NCBI GenBank assembly: GCA_007693335.1
Contig: REDU01000070.1
Location: forward strand, 23,515 to 87,514
DNA length: 64,000 nucleotides
DNA from: Ilumatobacter sp.
Lineage (GTDB): Bacteria > Actinomycetota > Acidimicrobiia > Acidimicrobiales > Ilumatobacteraceae
Direction of reading: 5' to 3'
Of the stretch, positions 27,202 to 36,341 are shown one piece after another. Both the position numbers and the translations under genes were made by a program. The notes below the pieces were generated by a model, which worked only from the letters and a program-made list of their open reading frames with translations, was not told the DNA's origin and ran no database searches. Numbering within the stretch: position 1 is the stretch's first letter; each line of letters starts with the position of its first letter.

Positions 27202-27869
27202 GCGCGGAGTCGTCATCCGACGCACGCCACCCGACCGAGAGTGTCCTCGACGTGATGGGCCGCATCCGGGTGGTCCCGGTGCTGACGGTCGCCGAACCGA
27301 GCGACGCTGTCCACCTCGTGCGCGCCCTCGTCGAGGGCGGGCTGCCGGTGATCGAGATCACACTTCGCACCCCGACCGGGCTCGAGGCGATCCGCCGCTC
27401 GGGGCTCGAGGTGCCGTCGGCGGTCGTCGGCGCCGGTTCGGTCACGTCGAGAGCGCGTGCGGCCGAGGCCATCGACGCCGGTGCACGTTTCGTGGTGTCA
27501 CCGGGCCTCGACGACGGCGTGATCGACGCCGCGGCGAGCGCATCGATCCCCATCCTGCCGGGCATCGCCACCGCGAGCGAGCTGCTCCGAGCGGTCGACG
27601 CCGGTCTGACCGCGGTGAAGCTGTTCCCCGCCGAACAGCTCGGCGGCCCGGCAGTGATCCGGGCCTTCGCCGCGGTCTGGCCCGATGTCCGATTCATGCC
27701 GACCGGCGGCGTCACGGCCGAATCGGCGCCCTCCTATCTCGCGCTGAGCCAGGTCCTCGCCGTGGGAGGATCGTGGATGGTGAACACCGCAGCCGTCGCC
27801 GCACGGGACTGGGCATCGGTGACCCGCGACGCCTCCGCGGCGGCCGAGTTGGGGGTGTCGGCGCGATGA
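27198..27869 (+). CDS. eda: 2-dehydro-3-deoxy-phosphogluconate (KDPG) aldolase
   Basis: 223 residues, class I aldolase TIM barrel. Motifs: RVVPVLT, VIEITLRTP (catalytic Glu), GAGSV, FVVSPGLDD, LPGIATASE and VKLFPAE with the Schiff-base Lys. It splits KDPG into pyruvate and glyceraldehyde 3-phosphate. Overlaps both neighbours by 4 nt, so tightly coupled to the dehydratase and the kinase. The N-terminal ~20 residues are extra and unstructured. Confidence 0.92.
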   Translation: MSAESSSDARHPTESVLDVMGRIRVVPVLTVAEPSDAVHLVRALVEGGLPVIEITLRTPTGLEAIRRSGLEVPSAVVGAGSVTSRARAAEAIDAGARFVVSPGLDDGVIDAAASASIPILPGIATASELLRAVDAGLTAVKLFPAEQLGGPAVIRAFAAVWPDVRFMPTGGVTAESAPSYLALSQVLAVGGSWMVNTAAVAARDWASVTRDASAAAELGVSAR

Positions 27870-28906
27870 ACGGCGTCCTGGCGACTCGACCGTCGAACGA
27901 GTGCCGGTTCGACGTCGTGAGCCTCGGCGAGGTGATGGTGCGGTTCGACCCCGGTGAGGGCCGCGTCCGGACGGCCCGAACGTTCCAGGTGTCCGAAGGA
28001 GGCGGTGAGTACAACGTCGGCCGGTCGTTGCGACGCGTGTTCGGACATCGCGTGGCAACGGTCACCGCGCTCGGCGACAACGAGGTCGGACGACTGCTCG
28101 AGGACCTCCTGCTCCAGGGCGGAACACACCTGGACCACGTCGTGTGGAAGACCACCGACGACGTCGGGCGGGAGCATCGGACACCACTGAACTTCACCGA
28201 ACGCGGCTTCGGGGCCCGAGCCCCACGCGGCGTGTACGACCGTGCGCACTCGGCCACGGCGTCGATGTCGCCCGACGACGTCGACTGGGAACATCTCTTC
28301 GGCAACCTCGGTGTTCGGTGGCTCCACACCGGCGGGATCTTCGCCGGTCTGTCCACCTCGACGTTCCGAACCGCCCAGGTCGCGATCGAAACGGCTCGGC
28401 GGCACGGCACGGTGGTGTCGTACGACGTCAACTACCGACCGAGTCTCTGGCGGGCGTCCGGCGGACCGGAAGCCCACCGGCAGCTCACGACCGATCTCGT
28501 CGACCACGTCGACGTCCTGTTCGGCATCGACCCCGATGCGTTCGACGACGAGGTGGAACACTTCCGCACCGCGTCGTCGTCCCTCGCGGTCGTGGCGAGC
28601 ACGCGTCGCACCGTGACATCGGCCTCGGTGCAGGACTGGACCGGTACGGCGTGGTCGACAGACACCGGGCGGCTCGACGGGGCGATGCATCGGCAACTCC
28701 AGGTGCTCGACCGCGTGGGCAGCGGTGACGGGTTCGCCGCCGGTGTCATCCACGGGCTGCTCACCGGCCGGACGCTTGCCGAGTCGCTCGATCTCGGCAT
28801 CGCTCACGGAGCGCTCGTCATGACGACGCCGGGTGACACCTCGTCGGTCAGTGCCGATGACGTCGACCAACTCGCAACCGGTGGCGCCGCCGGTGTCGTC
28901 AGGTAG
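27866..28906 (+). CDS. PfkB-family 2-keto-3-deoxygluconate kinase
   Basis: 346 residues of the ribokinase fold. N-terminal SLGEVMVRFDP and EGGGEYNVGRSL (sugar-binding Gly-rich region), and the C-terminal PfkB signature DRVGSGDGFAAG with the catalytic Asp. GlyArgxG-type KDG kinases have this beginning. It would phosphorylate KDG to KDPG for the preceding aldolase, closing the route from free sugar acid to pyruvate. Last gene of the rightward operon. Confidence 0.88.
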   Translation: MNGVLATRPSNECRFDVVSLGEVMVRFDPGEGRVRTARTFQVSEGGGEYNVGRSLRRVFGHRVATVTALGDNEVGRLLEDLLLQGGTHLDHVVWKTTDDVGREHRTPLNFTERGFGARAPRGVYDRAHSATASMSPDDVDWEHLFGNLGVRWLHTGGIFAGLSTSTFRTAQVAIETARRHGTVVSYDVNYRPSLWRASGGPEAHRQLTTDLVDHVDVLFGIDPDAFDDEVEHFRTASSSLAVVASTRRTVTSASVQDWTGTAWSTDTGRLDGAMHRQLQVLDRVGSGDGFAAGVIHGLLTGRTLAESLDLGIAHGALVMTTPGDTSSVSADDVDQLATGGAAGVVR

Positions 28907-29015
28907 CGGATCTCGCGGTGCTCGACGCTCCCGGTGGACTCGTGCCCCGTCGCGCTCGCCGTGGTGGAGCCTGCGACATCCCACTCCCTCCCGTGAGTTG
29001 CTGCGTTCGGGCGAC

Positions 29016-29615
29016 CTACCCGTGCTTCTGTCGCGCCCGGTGCTGAGCGGTATGGGTACGGCTGGCACACCGCTGGTCGGCACAGAACCGGCGTGACCGG
29101 TTGCGGGTGGCGTCGTAGAAGAGGTGGTCGCAGTGGTCGGCGCTGCAGACACCGAACCGGTCGGTGCCGTGATCGACCAGCTCCTGGGCGATCGCCATGA
29201 GCACGTCGGCCACTACTTGATCATCGAAGGTGGACGACGATCTCGTCCAGTGGATGTGCAGCGGCGCGCCGTGATGGGCGATCAACGATGGCTCGACGTC
29301 GATCGATCCGAGGGCCCCGTTGACCCAGCGCACGGCATCGTCCACCTCGCCGTCCGGCAGGGTCCGCAGCAACGGGAGCAGTTCCTGCATCCGCTGCTCG
29401 ACTCGGCGAACCGATGCGGCTGACGCGTCGGGGGCCCGGGTGAAGCCGTGATCAACCAGTATCCGTCTGAGGTCGACCCCGGCCTCGGCGGCGCTCTCGG
29501 CGTCGGTCGCGTCGATCAGTGCGTTGGCGATGTCGATGGTGGCCTCGAGTGTGAGGCGGACCTCTTCGTCATGGTGACCCGACGTGACGTACACGACACC
29601 GATCGTACCGACCAC
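29016..29615 (-). CDS. CGNR zinc-finger/ABATE-like putative regulator
   Basis: 199 residues. N-terminal helical stress-sensor-like region of about 140 residues; C-terminal four-Cys zinc finger (VCSADHCDHLFYDATRN, RRFCADQRCASRTH). The usual CGNR tetrad is CASR here. Such proteins are thought to bind DNA. Divergent from the PQ-loop gene with about 70 nt between them. The ATG at 29615 is the furthest start; an in-frame GTG a few codons downstream is also possible. Target genes unknown. Confidence 0.75.
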   Translation of the reverse strand: MVGTIGVVYVTSGHHDEEVRLTLEATIDIANALIDATDAESAAEAGVDLRRILVDHGFTRAPDASAASVRRVEQRMQELLPLLRTLPDGEVDDAVRWVNGALGSIDVEPSLIAHHGAPLHIHWTRSSSTFDDQVVADVLMAIAQELVDHGTDRFGVCSADHCDHLFYDATRNRSRRFCADQRCASRTHTAQHRARQKHG

Positions 29616-29686
29616 CCCGAGTGTAAGGTGCTAATCTCATATAGCTCCTGACACGCTCGACTCGAACTCGCCGGAACCGATCACCC

Positions 29687-30319
29687 GTGAATCTCGTCCT
29701 CACCCTCATCGCCGTCACCGCCACCATCGTGGGCTCTGGCATGGCCCTGCCCCAGGCTCGGCATCTCGCGCGTACCCGACGGGTCGACGGCGTGTCCGCC
29801 ACATGGATCGGCGTGAGCATCGCCATCAACGGATGGTGGATCGCCTACGCGATCGCGGCCCAGGTGTGGGTGTTGCTACCGGTGTCGATCATCTCGGTCG
29901 TGCTCTACGGCACGATCGGGATCTTCTTCGGGCGCGAGGTCGGCCGCGGTGCGATCCCAGGGTTGCTGGTGGGCGGACTGGGTCTCGGGATGGTGCCCCT
30001 GCCGTTCCTGCTGGCGGGCGGGTGGGCAGTGGCCGGTGTGGTCGTGGGCCTGTGCTACGGGTTGCAGCTGGTTCCGGCCGTGGGCGCGGCGTACCGGAGC
30101 CGTGTGTTGGCGGGGATCTCGCCGGGCACCTGGATCATCGCCTGGGTCGAGTCGATGCTGTGGCTGGGGTACGGGCTCGGCGTGCTCGACGCCGCGCTCA
30201 TCGCCGGCGGTGCCGTCGGTGCCGTCATGTCGGCAGCGATCCTCGTGCGCCTGGCCGTGACCGGTCACCGCCCGCTCCGGGCAGTGCGCGTGCCCGCTCG
30301 CTTCGCCCTCGCCCGCTGA
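29687..30319 (+). CDS. PQ-loop repeat membrane protein (SWEET-like)
   Basis: 210 residues, about seven membrane helices from a GTG start. Two related PQ-loop halves are visible: ALPQARHLARTRRVDGVSATWIG near the N-terminus and LQLVPAVGAAYRSRVLAGISPGTW in the second half, each followed by a Trp-rich helix (INGWWIAYAI; VESMLWLGYGL). This is the doubled form of a semiSWEET-like unit; family members move sugars or amino acids passively. The substrate is unknown. Its 3' end is followed by a large inverted repeat. Confidence 0.78.
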   Translation: MNLVLTLIAVTATIVGSGMALPQARHLARTRRVDGVSATWIGVSIAINGWWIAYAIAAQVWVLLPVSIISVVLYGTIGIFFGREVGRGAIPGLLVGGLGLGMVPLPFLLAGGWAVAGVVVGLCYGLQLVPAVGAAYRSRVLAGISPGTWIIAWVESMLWLGYGLGVLDAALIAGGAVGAVMSAAILVRLAVTGHRPLRAVRVPARFALAR

Positions 30320-30339
30320 GCGGGACGCTCCCGCCCGAC

Positions 30340-30385
30340 TCTGGGCTGCAGTCCCGTGAGCTGGTTCACGGAGCTGCAGCCCAGA
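30340..30385 (+). terminator. Long inverted repeat between PQ-loop and ABC genes
   Basis: Perfect 12-bp arms (30340-30351, 30374-30385), with inner arms CGTGA/TCACG that extend the stem around a short GCTGGT loop. It starts 20 nt after the PQ-loop stop and ends 43 nt before the ABC start. No clear U-tract follows, so it may be a terminator, a mRNA-stability element or a regulatory leader for the exporter. Confidence 0.65.
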
Positions 30386-30427
30386 CTCGATCGGACCCAT
30401 CGCACCGGCGGGGCGTACCGTGCTGCC

Positions 30428-32299
30428 GTGACCGCCGAACTCACCGAACCCCTGCGGGTCGGTGCCACCGCACTCCCACTGTCGAACCGTCCACCGCTGC
30501 GAGAACTCTGGCGGCGTGCCGGTCGGCACCGTCCGCGCATGGTGTTCGCCGGCAGCATGTCGGTGCTCAACAAGGCATGTGACATCGCACCCGAGTTGCT
30601 CATCGGTGCCGCCGTCGACGTGGTCGTGAACGAGGAGCGTTCGCTGGTCGGTCGGGTGATCGGCAGTGACGACCGCTTCACGCAACTCTGGTTCCTGGCG
30701 TTCGTGACCGTGATCGCGTGGGTGGCCGAGTCGCTCAGCCAGTACGTCGCCCACGTCACCTGGCGGAACCTGGCCCAGCAGATCGAGCACGAGACCCGCG
30801 TCGAGACCTACCGCCACGTGCAGTCGCTCGAGGTCGGCGCCTTCGAGGACCACTCGTCGGGTGGCGTGATGACCGTGCTCAACGACGACGTCAACCAGCT
30901 CGAGCGGTTCCTCGACGTGGGCGCCGACGAGATCATCGTGACGATCGCGAACGTGGTGTTCGTCGGGATCACGTTCGCCATCATCTCGCCCCAGCTCACC
31001 CTGCTCGCCTTCGCCCCGATCCCGGTGATCGTCGCTGGATCGCTGCTGTACCAGCGTCGCCTCCAACCCCGCTATGCCGCGGTCCGCGGCGCGGCCGGCC
31101 GCATCGCCGACACCCTGTCGAACAGCCTCGGTGGCATGTCGACCATCAAGGCGTTCAGCGGCGAGGAGCGCGAGGCGCGCCGGGTCGAGGCCGACAGCGA
31201 GTACTACCGCGAGGTCAACCGGCGCGCCATCGCTCTCTCGAGCGCCTTCATCCCGCTGATCCGCATGGCCATCCTGGCGGGGTTCATGATGACCCTGGTG
31301 GTGGGTGGCCGTGCCACCCTGCGGGGTGAGCTGGCCGTCGGACTGTTCTCGGTGCTCGTGTTCATGACGCAACGGCTCCTCTGGCCGCTCACCCGACTCG
31401 GCGAAGTGCTCGACCTCTACCAGCGGGCGATGGCCTCGTGCCGTCGAATCTTCGGGCTGCTCGAGATGGAACCCGAGATCGTGCCCGGCTCCGCTCAGCT
31501 CCCGCTGCCGGTCCGCGGCGAGGTGCGGTTCGACCGGGTCTCGTTCGCTTACGGCGGTGGACGACCCGTCCTCGAGGATTTCGACCTCCACGTGCCGGCC
31601 GGTGAGACCCACGCGATCGTGGGGGCGACCGGCGCCGGGAAGTCGACCGTCGTGAAGCTGCTGTTGCGGCTGTACGAGCCGACCGGTGGTCGCATCACGC
31701 TCGACGGGACACCGATCGACACCCTCACGTTCGGCTCCCTGCGCGGTGCGATGGGGTTCGTGGCCCAGGACGTGTTCCTCTTCCACGGCAGCGTCGAGGA
31801 GAACCTCGCCTACGGGCGGCCGGACGCGACCGCCGCCGAGATCCGCGCCGCCGCCGAGGCGGCCGAGGCGGCCGGGTTCATCGAGGCCCTCCCCCTGGGC
31901 TTCGACTCGATGGTGGGCGACCGCGGCCAGAAGCTCTCGGGTGGCCAGCGCCAGCGGCTCACCATCGCTCGGGCCATCGTGCGTGACCCCGCCGTGCTCG
32001 TGCTCGACGAGGCCACGTCAGCGGTCGACAACGAGACCGAGGCCGCCATCCAGCGCTCGCTGGCCACGGTGTCGGCCGATCGCACCACGATCATCATCGC
32101 CCACCGCCTGTCGACGGTTCGTCACGCCCACCGCATCCATGTGATGGAGGCCGGACGAATCATCGAGTCGGGCACCCATGACCAACTCGTCGACGACGGC
32201 GGGCTCTACGCGGCGCTGTGGAGAGTGCAGACTGGCGAGGCATTGGGAGCAACGACAGAGGCGTTGGCAGCAACGACGGAGGAGCACACGTGGAGCTGA
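30428..32299 (+). CDS. ABC exporter, fused permease and ATPase (MsbA/LmrA type)
   Basis: 623 residues. About six membrane helices (50-340), then the ATPase: Walker A VGATGAGKSTVVKL, Q-loop FVAQDVFLFHG, signature LSGGQRQRLTIARAI, Walker B VLVLDEATSAVD and the switch His in IAHRLSTV. It acts as a homo- or heterodimeric exporter of a lipid or drug-like compound. I used GTG 30428; a longer ORF begins inside the preceding hairpin. The C-terminus ends in alternating Ala/Thr/Glu repeats and overlaps the SDR-PEP fusion by 10 nt, implying the exporter and that enzyme work together. Confidence 0.88.
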   Translation: MTAELTEPLRVGATALPLSNRPPLRELWRRAGRHRPRMVFAGSMSVLNKACDIAPELLIGAAVDVVVNEERSLVGRVIGSDDRFTQLWFLAFVTVIAWVAESLSQYVAHVTWRNLAQQIEHETRVETYRHVQSLEVGAFEDHSSGGVMTVLNDDVNQLERFLDVGADEIIVTIANVVFVGITFAIISPQLTLLAFAPIPVIVAGSLLYQRRLQPRYAAVRGAAGRIADTLSNSLGGMSTIKAFSGEEREARRVEADSEYYREVNRRAIALSSAFIPLIRMAILAGFMMTLVVGGRATLRGELAVGLFSVLVFMTQRLLWPLTRLGEVLDLYQRAMASCRRIFGLLEMEPEIVPGSAQLPLPVRGEVRFDRVSFAYGGGRPVLEDFDLHVPAGETHAIVGATGAGKSTVVKLLLRLYEPTGGRITLDGTPIDTLTFGSLRGAMGFVAQDVFLFHGSVEENLAYGRPDATAAEIRAAAEAAEAAGFIEALPLGFDSMVGDRGQKLSGGQRQRLTIARAIVRDPAVLVLDEATSAVDNETEAAIQRSLATVSADRTTIIIAHRLSTVRHAHRIHVMEAGRIIESGTHDQLVDDGGLYAALWRVQTGEALGATTEALAATTEEHTWS

Positions 32300-34842
32300 A
32301 CGGACGACGGGTGGTGGTCACCGGGGCCTCCCAGGGGATCGGTGAACAGTTGGCGCTGCGGTTCGCCCAGCGTGGCGCAGAGGTGTTGGTGGTGGCCCGC
32401 TCGGCCGACAGGTTGCGGGCCGTGGCCGAGCGCACGGGCGGATCGTGGATCGCCGCCGATCTCACCGATGCCGAGCAGGTCGACTCGTTGGTCGAGCGCT
32501 GCATCGAGCGCCTCGGTCACGTCGATGTCTGGGTGAACAACGCGGGGGTGGAGACCGACGACGCCTTCGTGCACGTCGATCGTGCCGACCTGCGCAACCT
32601 CGCCCGCCTCAACTTCGAGGCGACGCTGCTGCTGACACGCGACGTACTGCCCCACATGATCCGTCGCGGCGGCGGACACGTGGTGCAGATCAGCTCGGTG
32701 AGCGGGACGGCGTCGTTCCCCGGGCTCGCTGCGTACGCCGGGAGCAAGGCCGGCATCACGAACTTCACCGAGATACTGCGCCTCGAACTCGAGGGGTACG
32801 ACATCGGCCTGACCGTCGTGGCCCCCGGCCCGGTCGCCACCGACATGTGGGAGCGGATCGAGGAGGATGGCGACGGCTGGAGCGAGCCGGCGCTGCGCCG
32901 GTTCCGGCGCCTGTTCTTCCTGCCGAAGGTCGATCCCGCCGATCTGGCCGCTGATGTCGTGACGGCGGTCGAGCGTGGCAGGCGGTTCGTGCGTCCCAAG
33001 AAGCGGTACGGCATCTATCACGTGCTCAACAACCTGCCACGACGACTGGTCGAGATCGCGATGACGGGCGTTCGGATGCCACCGTTGCGGGTGGGGGAGG
33101 CCGAGCGATCGACCTGGCAGCCGATCTGGGTGATCGACAACCCACCGAGCCGTGACTGGACGCTCTACACCCGCGGCAATGTGGGCGAGGTCTTCCCCGA
33201 GGTGGTGCTCCCGCTCACGTGGAGCCTGTTCGGGGGTGCGGCCGAGCGCGGCTGGAAGCAGGCGTTCGAACAGATGGGCCTGTTGATGCCGGGAGACCTC
33301 GACCCCGAGGAGGAGTTCGTGGTCCTCGGCGTGTTCGGCGGCTACTGCTACATCAACGCCAGCTACGTCAGGTTGCTCGGCGTGCGCGCCCCCGGAGGCA
33401 CGGTCGACGCGATCGACACGATCTTCTTCGGGGAGTCCGATGCGCCGAGCTACCGGTCCGCCCCCGGCCACACGAACCGCCGGAGCACCCTGCGTCTCGC
33501 CCGCACGGTGCTGCGACTGCTCGGCACCACCGAGGTGCCCGGGCTGCTCGACGACCAGGCCGAGGTGGCCGCGTTCGTGAGCCGCACGCCCGGGGACGAC
33601 GCCGCCGACGAGGAACTGCTCGCCCACCTCCGCGAGCTGGCGCCGCTGTTCGAGCGGCTCTTCGCCCGACACATCGACAACACCTTCTCGGTGGCGTTGG
33701 TGTCGGGTGCGCTGTCGGATCTGTGCGCCAAGGCCGGACACGCGGACCAGCTCGTGACGTTGCTGGGCGGGATCGGCGACGTGGAGTCCGCCGCACCATC
33801 GGCGGCCATGTGGGAACTCGCCGTGGCCGCCCAGCGGACACCCGTCGTGGCGGCCGCGTTCGATGGCGCGCTGGCCGACGGGTTCGAGGGTCTGCTCGAG
33901 CGGCTGCGCGCCGAACCGGACGCGGGCGCGTGGCTCGAGCGGTTCGATCGCTTCCTCGAGCAGTTCGGATCCCGCGGGCCGAACGAGTGGGACATGGGAT
34001 CCGACCCATGGGAGTTCCGACCCGAGTTGGCGCTGGCAGCCATCGACCGGATGCGCACTGCCGACCCCGAACACGAACCCGCCCGCCAGGTGGAGCGCCT
34101 CGTCCGCGAACGAGCTGCCGCCGTCGAGCGGGTGCGGTCGTCGTTGAACCCGGTCGACCGCTTCCAGTTCGACAAGGCACTGCGAGCGACCACGCTGTTC
34201 TCCCAGGCCCGCGAGCGCTCGAAGACCACGGTGATCCTGGCCGTGCACGGTGCCCGACGGGCCCAGCGCGAGCTGGCTCGCCGCATGGCCGATCGCGGTG
34301 GACCCACCGAGCGTTGGCTCACCTGTCTGCTGACCGACACCGAGTTCCAGGCGGCCCTCGCCGATCCGGGGTCGTACGCCGAGCTCATCGCGAGCCGCGC
34401 CGAGCAGCATCGTGACCTGTCGGGCCGGGTCCCTCCGTTCATCGTCGAGGGTGAGGTGCCCGACTCGGCCACGTGGGCGGAGCGCTCCGACGTGGGCCAG
34501 CCGGTGTCGGTGGGTGAGACACTCCGAGGCATCGCCGGGTGTTCGGGTGTGGCCCGTGGTCGGGCACGCGTCGTGCTCGATCCGGGTCATCCCGGCGACA
34601 TCGGCCCCGGTGACGTCCTCGTGGCCCCCATCACCGACCCGTCGTGGACGCCACTGTTCCTGGCCGTCGATGCCGTCGTGGTGGACGTGGGCGCCACGAT
34701 GAGCCACGCGGTGATCGTCTCGCGCGAACTCGGGATCCCGTGTGTGGTCTCGGCGGTGGGGGCCACCCGACGGATCCCCGACGGCGCCGTCGTGGAGGTG
34801 GACGGCAACACCGGGGTGGTGACGGTGGTCGAGTTGCCCTGA
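32290..34842 (+). CDS. SDR dehydrogenase fused to PEP-synthase-like central and phosphohistidine domains
   Basis: 850 residues from a GTG at 32290 (GGAGG upstream). Residues 1-250 are a complete SDR: TGASQGIG 11-18, NNAG, Ser136, Tyr149 and Lys153. Residues about 300-730 resemble the helical substrate domain of rifampicin phosphotransferase/PEP synthase (NVGEVFPEVVLPLTWSLFG). Residues about 745-850 are the swivelling domain with VGATMSHAVIVSRELGIP, His806. There is no recognisable ATP-grasp domain, so phosphate would have to arrive from another protein or the module is regulatory. From memory, a mycobacterial protein beside pks12 (Rv2047c) has similar parts; that needs checking. Overlaps the ABC exporter gene. 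Confidence 0.75.
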   Translation: MELNGRRVVVTGASQGIGEQLALRFAQRGAEVLVVARSADRLRAVAERTGGSWIAADLTDAEQVDSLVERCIERLGHVDVWVNNAGVETDDAFVHVDRADLRNLARLNFEATLLLTRDVLPHMIRRGGGHVVQISSVSGTASFPGLAAYAGSKAGITNFTEILRLELEGYDIGLTVVAPGPVATDMWERIEEDGDGWSEPALRRFRRLFFLPKVDPADLAADVVTAVERGRRFVRPKKRYGIYHVLNNLPRRLVEIAMTGVRMPPLRVGEAERSTWQPIWVIDNPPSRDWTLYTRGNVGEVFPEVVLPLTWSLFGGAAERGWKQAFEQMGLLMPGDLDPEEEFVVLGVFGGYCYINASYVRLLGVRAPGGTVDAIDTIFFGESDAPSYRSAPGHTNRRSTLRLARTVLRLLGTTEVPGLLDDQAEVAAFVSRTPGDDAADEELLAHLRELAPLFERLFARHIDNTFSVALVSGALSDLCAKAGHADQLVTLLGGIGDVESAAPSAAMWELAVAAQRTPVVAAAFDGALADGFEGLLERLRAEPDAGAWLERFDRFLEQFGSRGPNEWDMGSDPWEFRPELALAAIDRMRTADPEHEPARQVERLVRERAAAVERVRSSLNPVDRFQFDKALRATTLFSQARERSKTTVILAVHGARRAQRELARRMADRGGPTERWLTCLLTDTEFQAALADPGSYAELIASRAEQHRDLSGRVPPFIVEGEVPDSATWAERSDVGQPVSVGETLRGIAGCSGVARGRARVVLDPGHPGDIGPGDVLVAPITDPSWTPLFLAVDAVVVDVGATMSHAVIVSRELGIPCVVSAVGATRRIPDGAVVEVDGNTGVVTVVELP

Positions 34843-34854
34843 CATGCTCGGGTC

Positions 34855-35592
34855 ATGAACGAACACCGAATCGACCTCATCACGTCCGACGGAGAGATGC
34901 CCACGTTCATCGTGCACCCCGAGCACGACGGTCCCCATCCGGTCGTGCTCTACCTCATGGATGCACCCAGCATCCGTCCGGCGCTGCACGACATGGCGAC
35001 CCGCCTCGCGAGCGCCGGGTACTACGTGATGATGCCGTATCTGTTCTACCGGGGTGGTCCGTTCCGGGAGTTCACCCTCAGTGACGAGGACATGCACGCC
35101 CGCCAGGAGCTGATGGGCACGATCACACCCACCAACATCGTGGGTGATGCCGAGGCGATGCTGGCCCACGCCGCCACTGATCCGGCGGCGCACGACGGCG
35201 ACATCGGGGCCGTCGGGTTCTGCATGAGCGGTGGACTGGTCGTCTCGCTCGCTCGGGCGCTGCCCGATCGGGTCGCGGCGGCGGCGTCGATCCACGGCGC
35301 GTGGATGGTGCGCGACAGCGACGACTCCCCGCACCTCGGCCTCGACACGGTTCGCGCCGAGATCTACATGGCATGGGTGGATGACGATGCGACGGCCCCG
35401 CCCGAGACGATCCCACCGATGCGCGACGCCCTCGACGCGGCCGGTGTCACCTACACCATCGATCTCATCACCGACGCCGAGCACGGGTTCGCGCCGGCCG
35501 GTCCCCGGTACGACCGCAGCGCATCCGAACTGCACTGGGAGCGGGTGCACTCGCTGTTCCGTCGTCGCCTCTGGGGGGAGCACGACGGTTGA
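34855..35592 (+). CDS. Dienelactone hydrolase family protein
   Basis: 245 residues, alpha/beta-hydrolase fold with a Cys nucleophile elbow GFCMSGG as in dienelactone hydrolases, acid in the AWVDDDATAPPE region and His in DAEHGFAP. Hydrolyses lactone or ester bonds; the exact substrate is unknown. It starts 12 nt after the SDR-PEP fusion and its stop overlaps the sulfotransferase-like gene by 4 nt, so it may belong to a four-gene transcript from the exporter onwards. Confidence 0.85.
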   Translation: MNEHRIDLITSDGEMPTFIVHPEHDGPHPVVLYLMDAPSIRPALHDMATRLASAGYYVMMPYLFYRGGPFREFTLSDEDMHARQELMGTITPTNIVGDAEAMLAHAATDPAAHDGDIGAVGFCMSGGLVVSLARALPDRVAAAASIHGAWMVRDSDDSPHLGLDTVRAEIYMAWVDDDATAPPETIPPMRDALDAAGVTYTIDLITDAEHGFAPAGPRYDRSASELHWERVHSLFRRRLWGEHDG

Positions 35593-36341
35593 GCCATCCG
35601 ATCACCGTCTGCTGGACGGTGCCGCGCAGCGTCTCGACCTCGTTCGAGCGGATGGTGATGGAACGGGGCGACCACATCGTGTTCGACGAGCCGTATTCGC
35701 GCAGCTACTACTTCGGACCGGATCGTCGGTCCCACCGCTACGCCGAACGGGACACCGAGCACGACGCGTCCGCGATCACCGCGGAGCTGGTGCAGGCGGC
35801 CGAGCGCGCGCCCGTGTTCGTGAAGGACATGGCGTACCACGCGATCGATCTGGTGCCCCACGACGTGCTCACCGGGTTCCGGCACTGCTTCGTGATCCGG
35901 CATCCGGTCGCCACACTGCGGTCGCTGGCCGCCACCTGGCCCGACTTCACCGACGAGGAAGCAGGGTGGACGTCGCTCGACCGCATGGCCGATCTCGTCG
36001 AGCGTTCGGACCGACCACTGGTGGTGGTCGACTCCGAGCGACTGTGCGCCCATCCGCCCACGGTGGTGGCGGCGTGGTGCGACGCGATGGATCTGGAGTT
36101 CGACCCCACGGCGCTCACCTGGGAGGCGGGCATGCGACCCGAGTGGGAGCTGTGGCGGGAGTGGCACACGTCGTCGGCTGCTGCCACCGGCTTCCGGCCG
36201 TTGCGCGTCGAGCGCGAGCTGGCCGACCACGACGACGGACGGGTCATCCGGGCCGTCGTGGCAGCCCTACCGGTGTACGAGCGTCTCGCTGCTCGAGCAC
36301 TCCCGATGGACGCTCAGGTCACGACGTCAGGAACGTCGTGA
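35589..36341 (+). CDS. Sulfotransferase-family protein
   Basis: 250 residues. N-terminal PAPS 5'-phosphosulfate loop analogue VPRSVSTSFERMV and 3'-phosphate motif FVIRHPVATLRSL, as in the P-loop sulfotransferase family. It may transfer sulfate to a small metabolite. It has to start at a TTG (35589) overlapping the previous stop, because the nearest ATG would delete the P-loop. Convergent with the next gene, overlapping it by 23 nt. Confidence 0.75.
   Translation: MSHPITVCWTVPRSVSTSFERMVMERGDHIVFDEPYSRSYYFGPDRRSHRYAERDTEHDASAITAELVQAAERAPVFVKDMAYHAIDLVPHDVLTGFRHCFVIRHPVATLRSLAATWPDFTDEEAGWTSLDRMADLVERSDRPLVVVDSERLCAHPPTVVAAWCDAMDLEFDPTALTWEAGMRPEWELWREWHTSSAAATGFRPLRVERELADHDDGRVIRAVVAALPVYERLAARALPMDAQVTTSGTS

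Noticed and set aside
32206..35583. 1,125-residue minus-strand ORF opposite the SDR-PEP fusion and hydrolase
   Set aside because: Spans several real genes, His/Arg/Gly-rich, no recognisable fold; a typical GC3 artefact.
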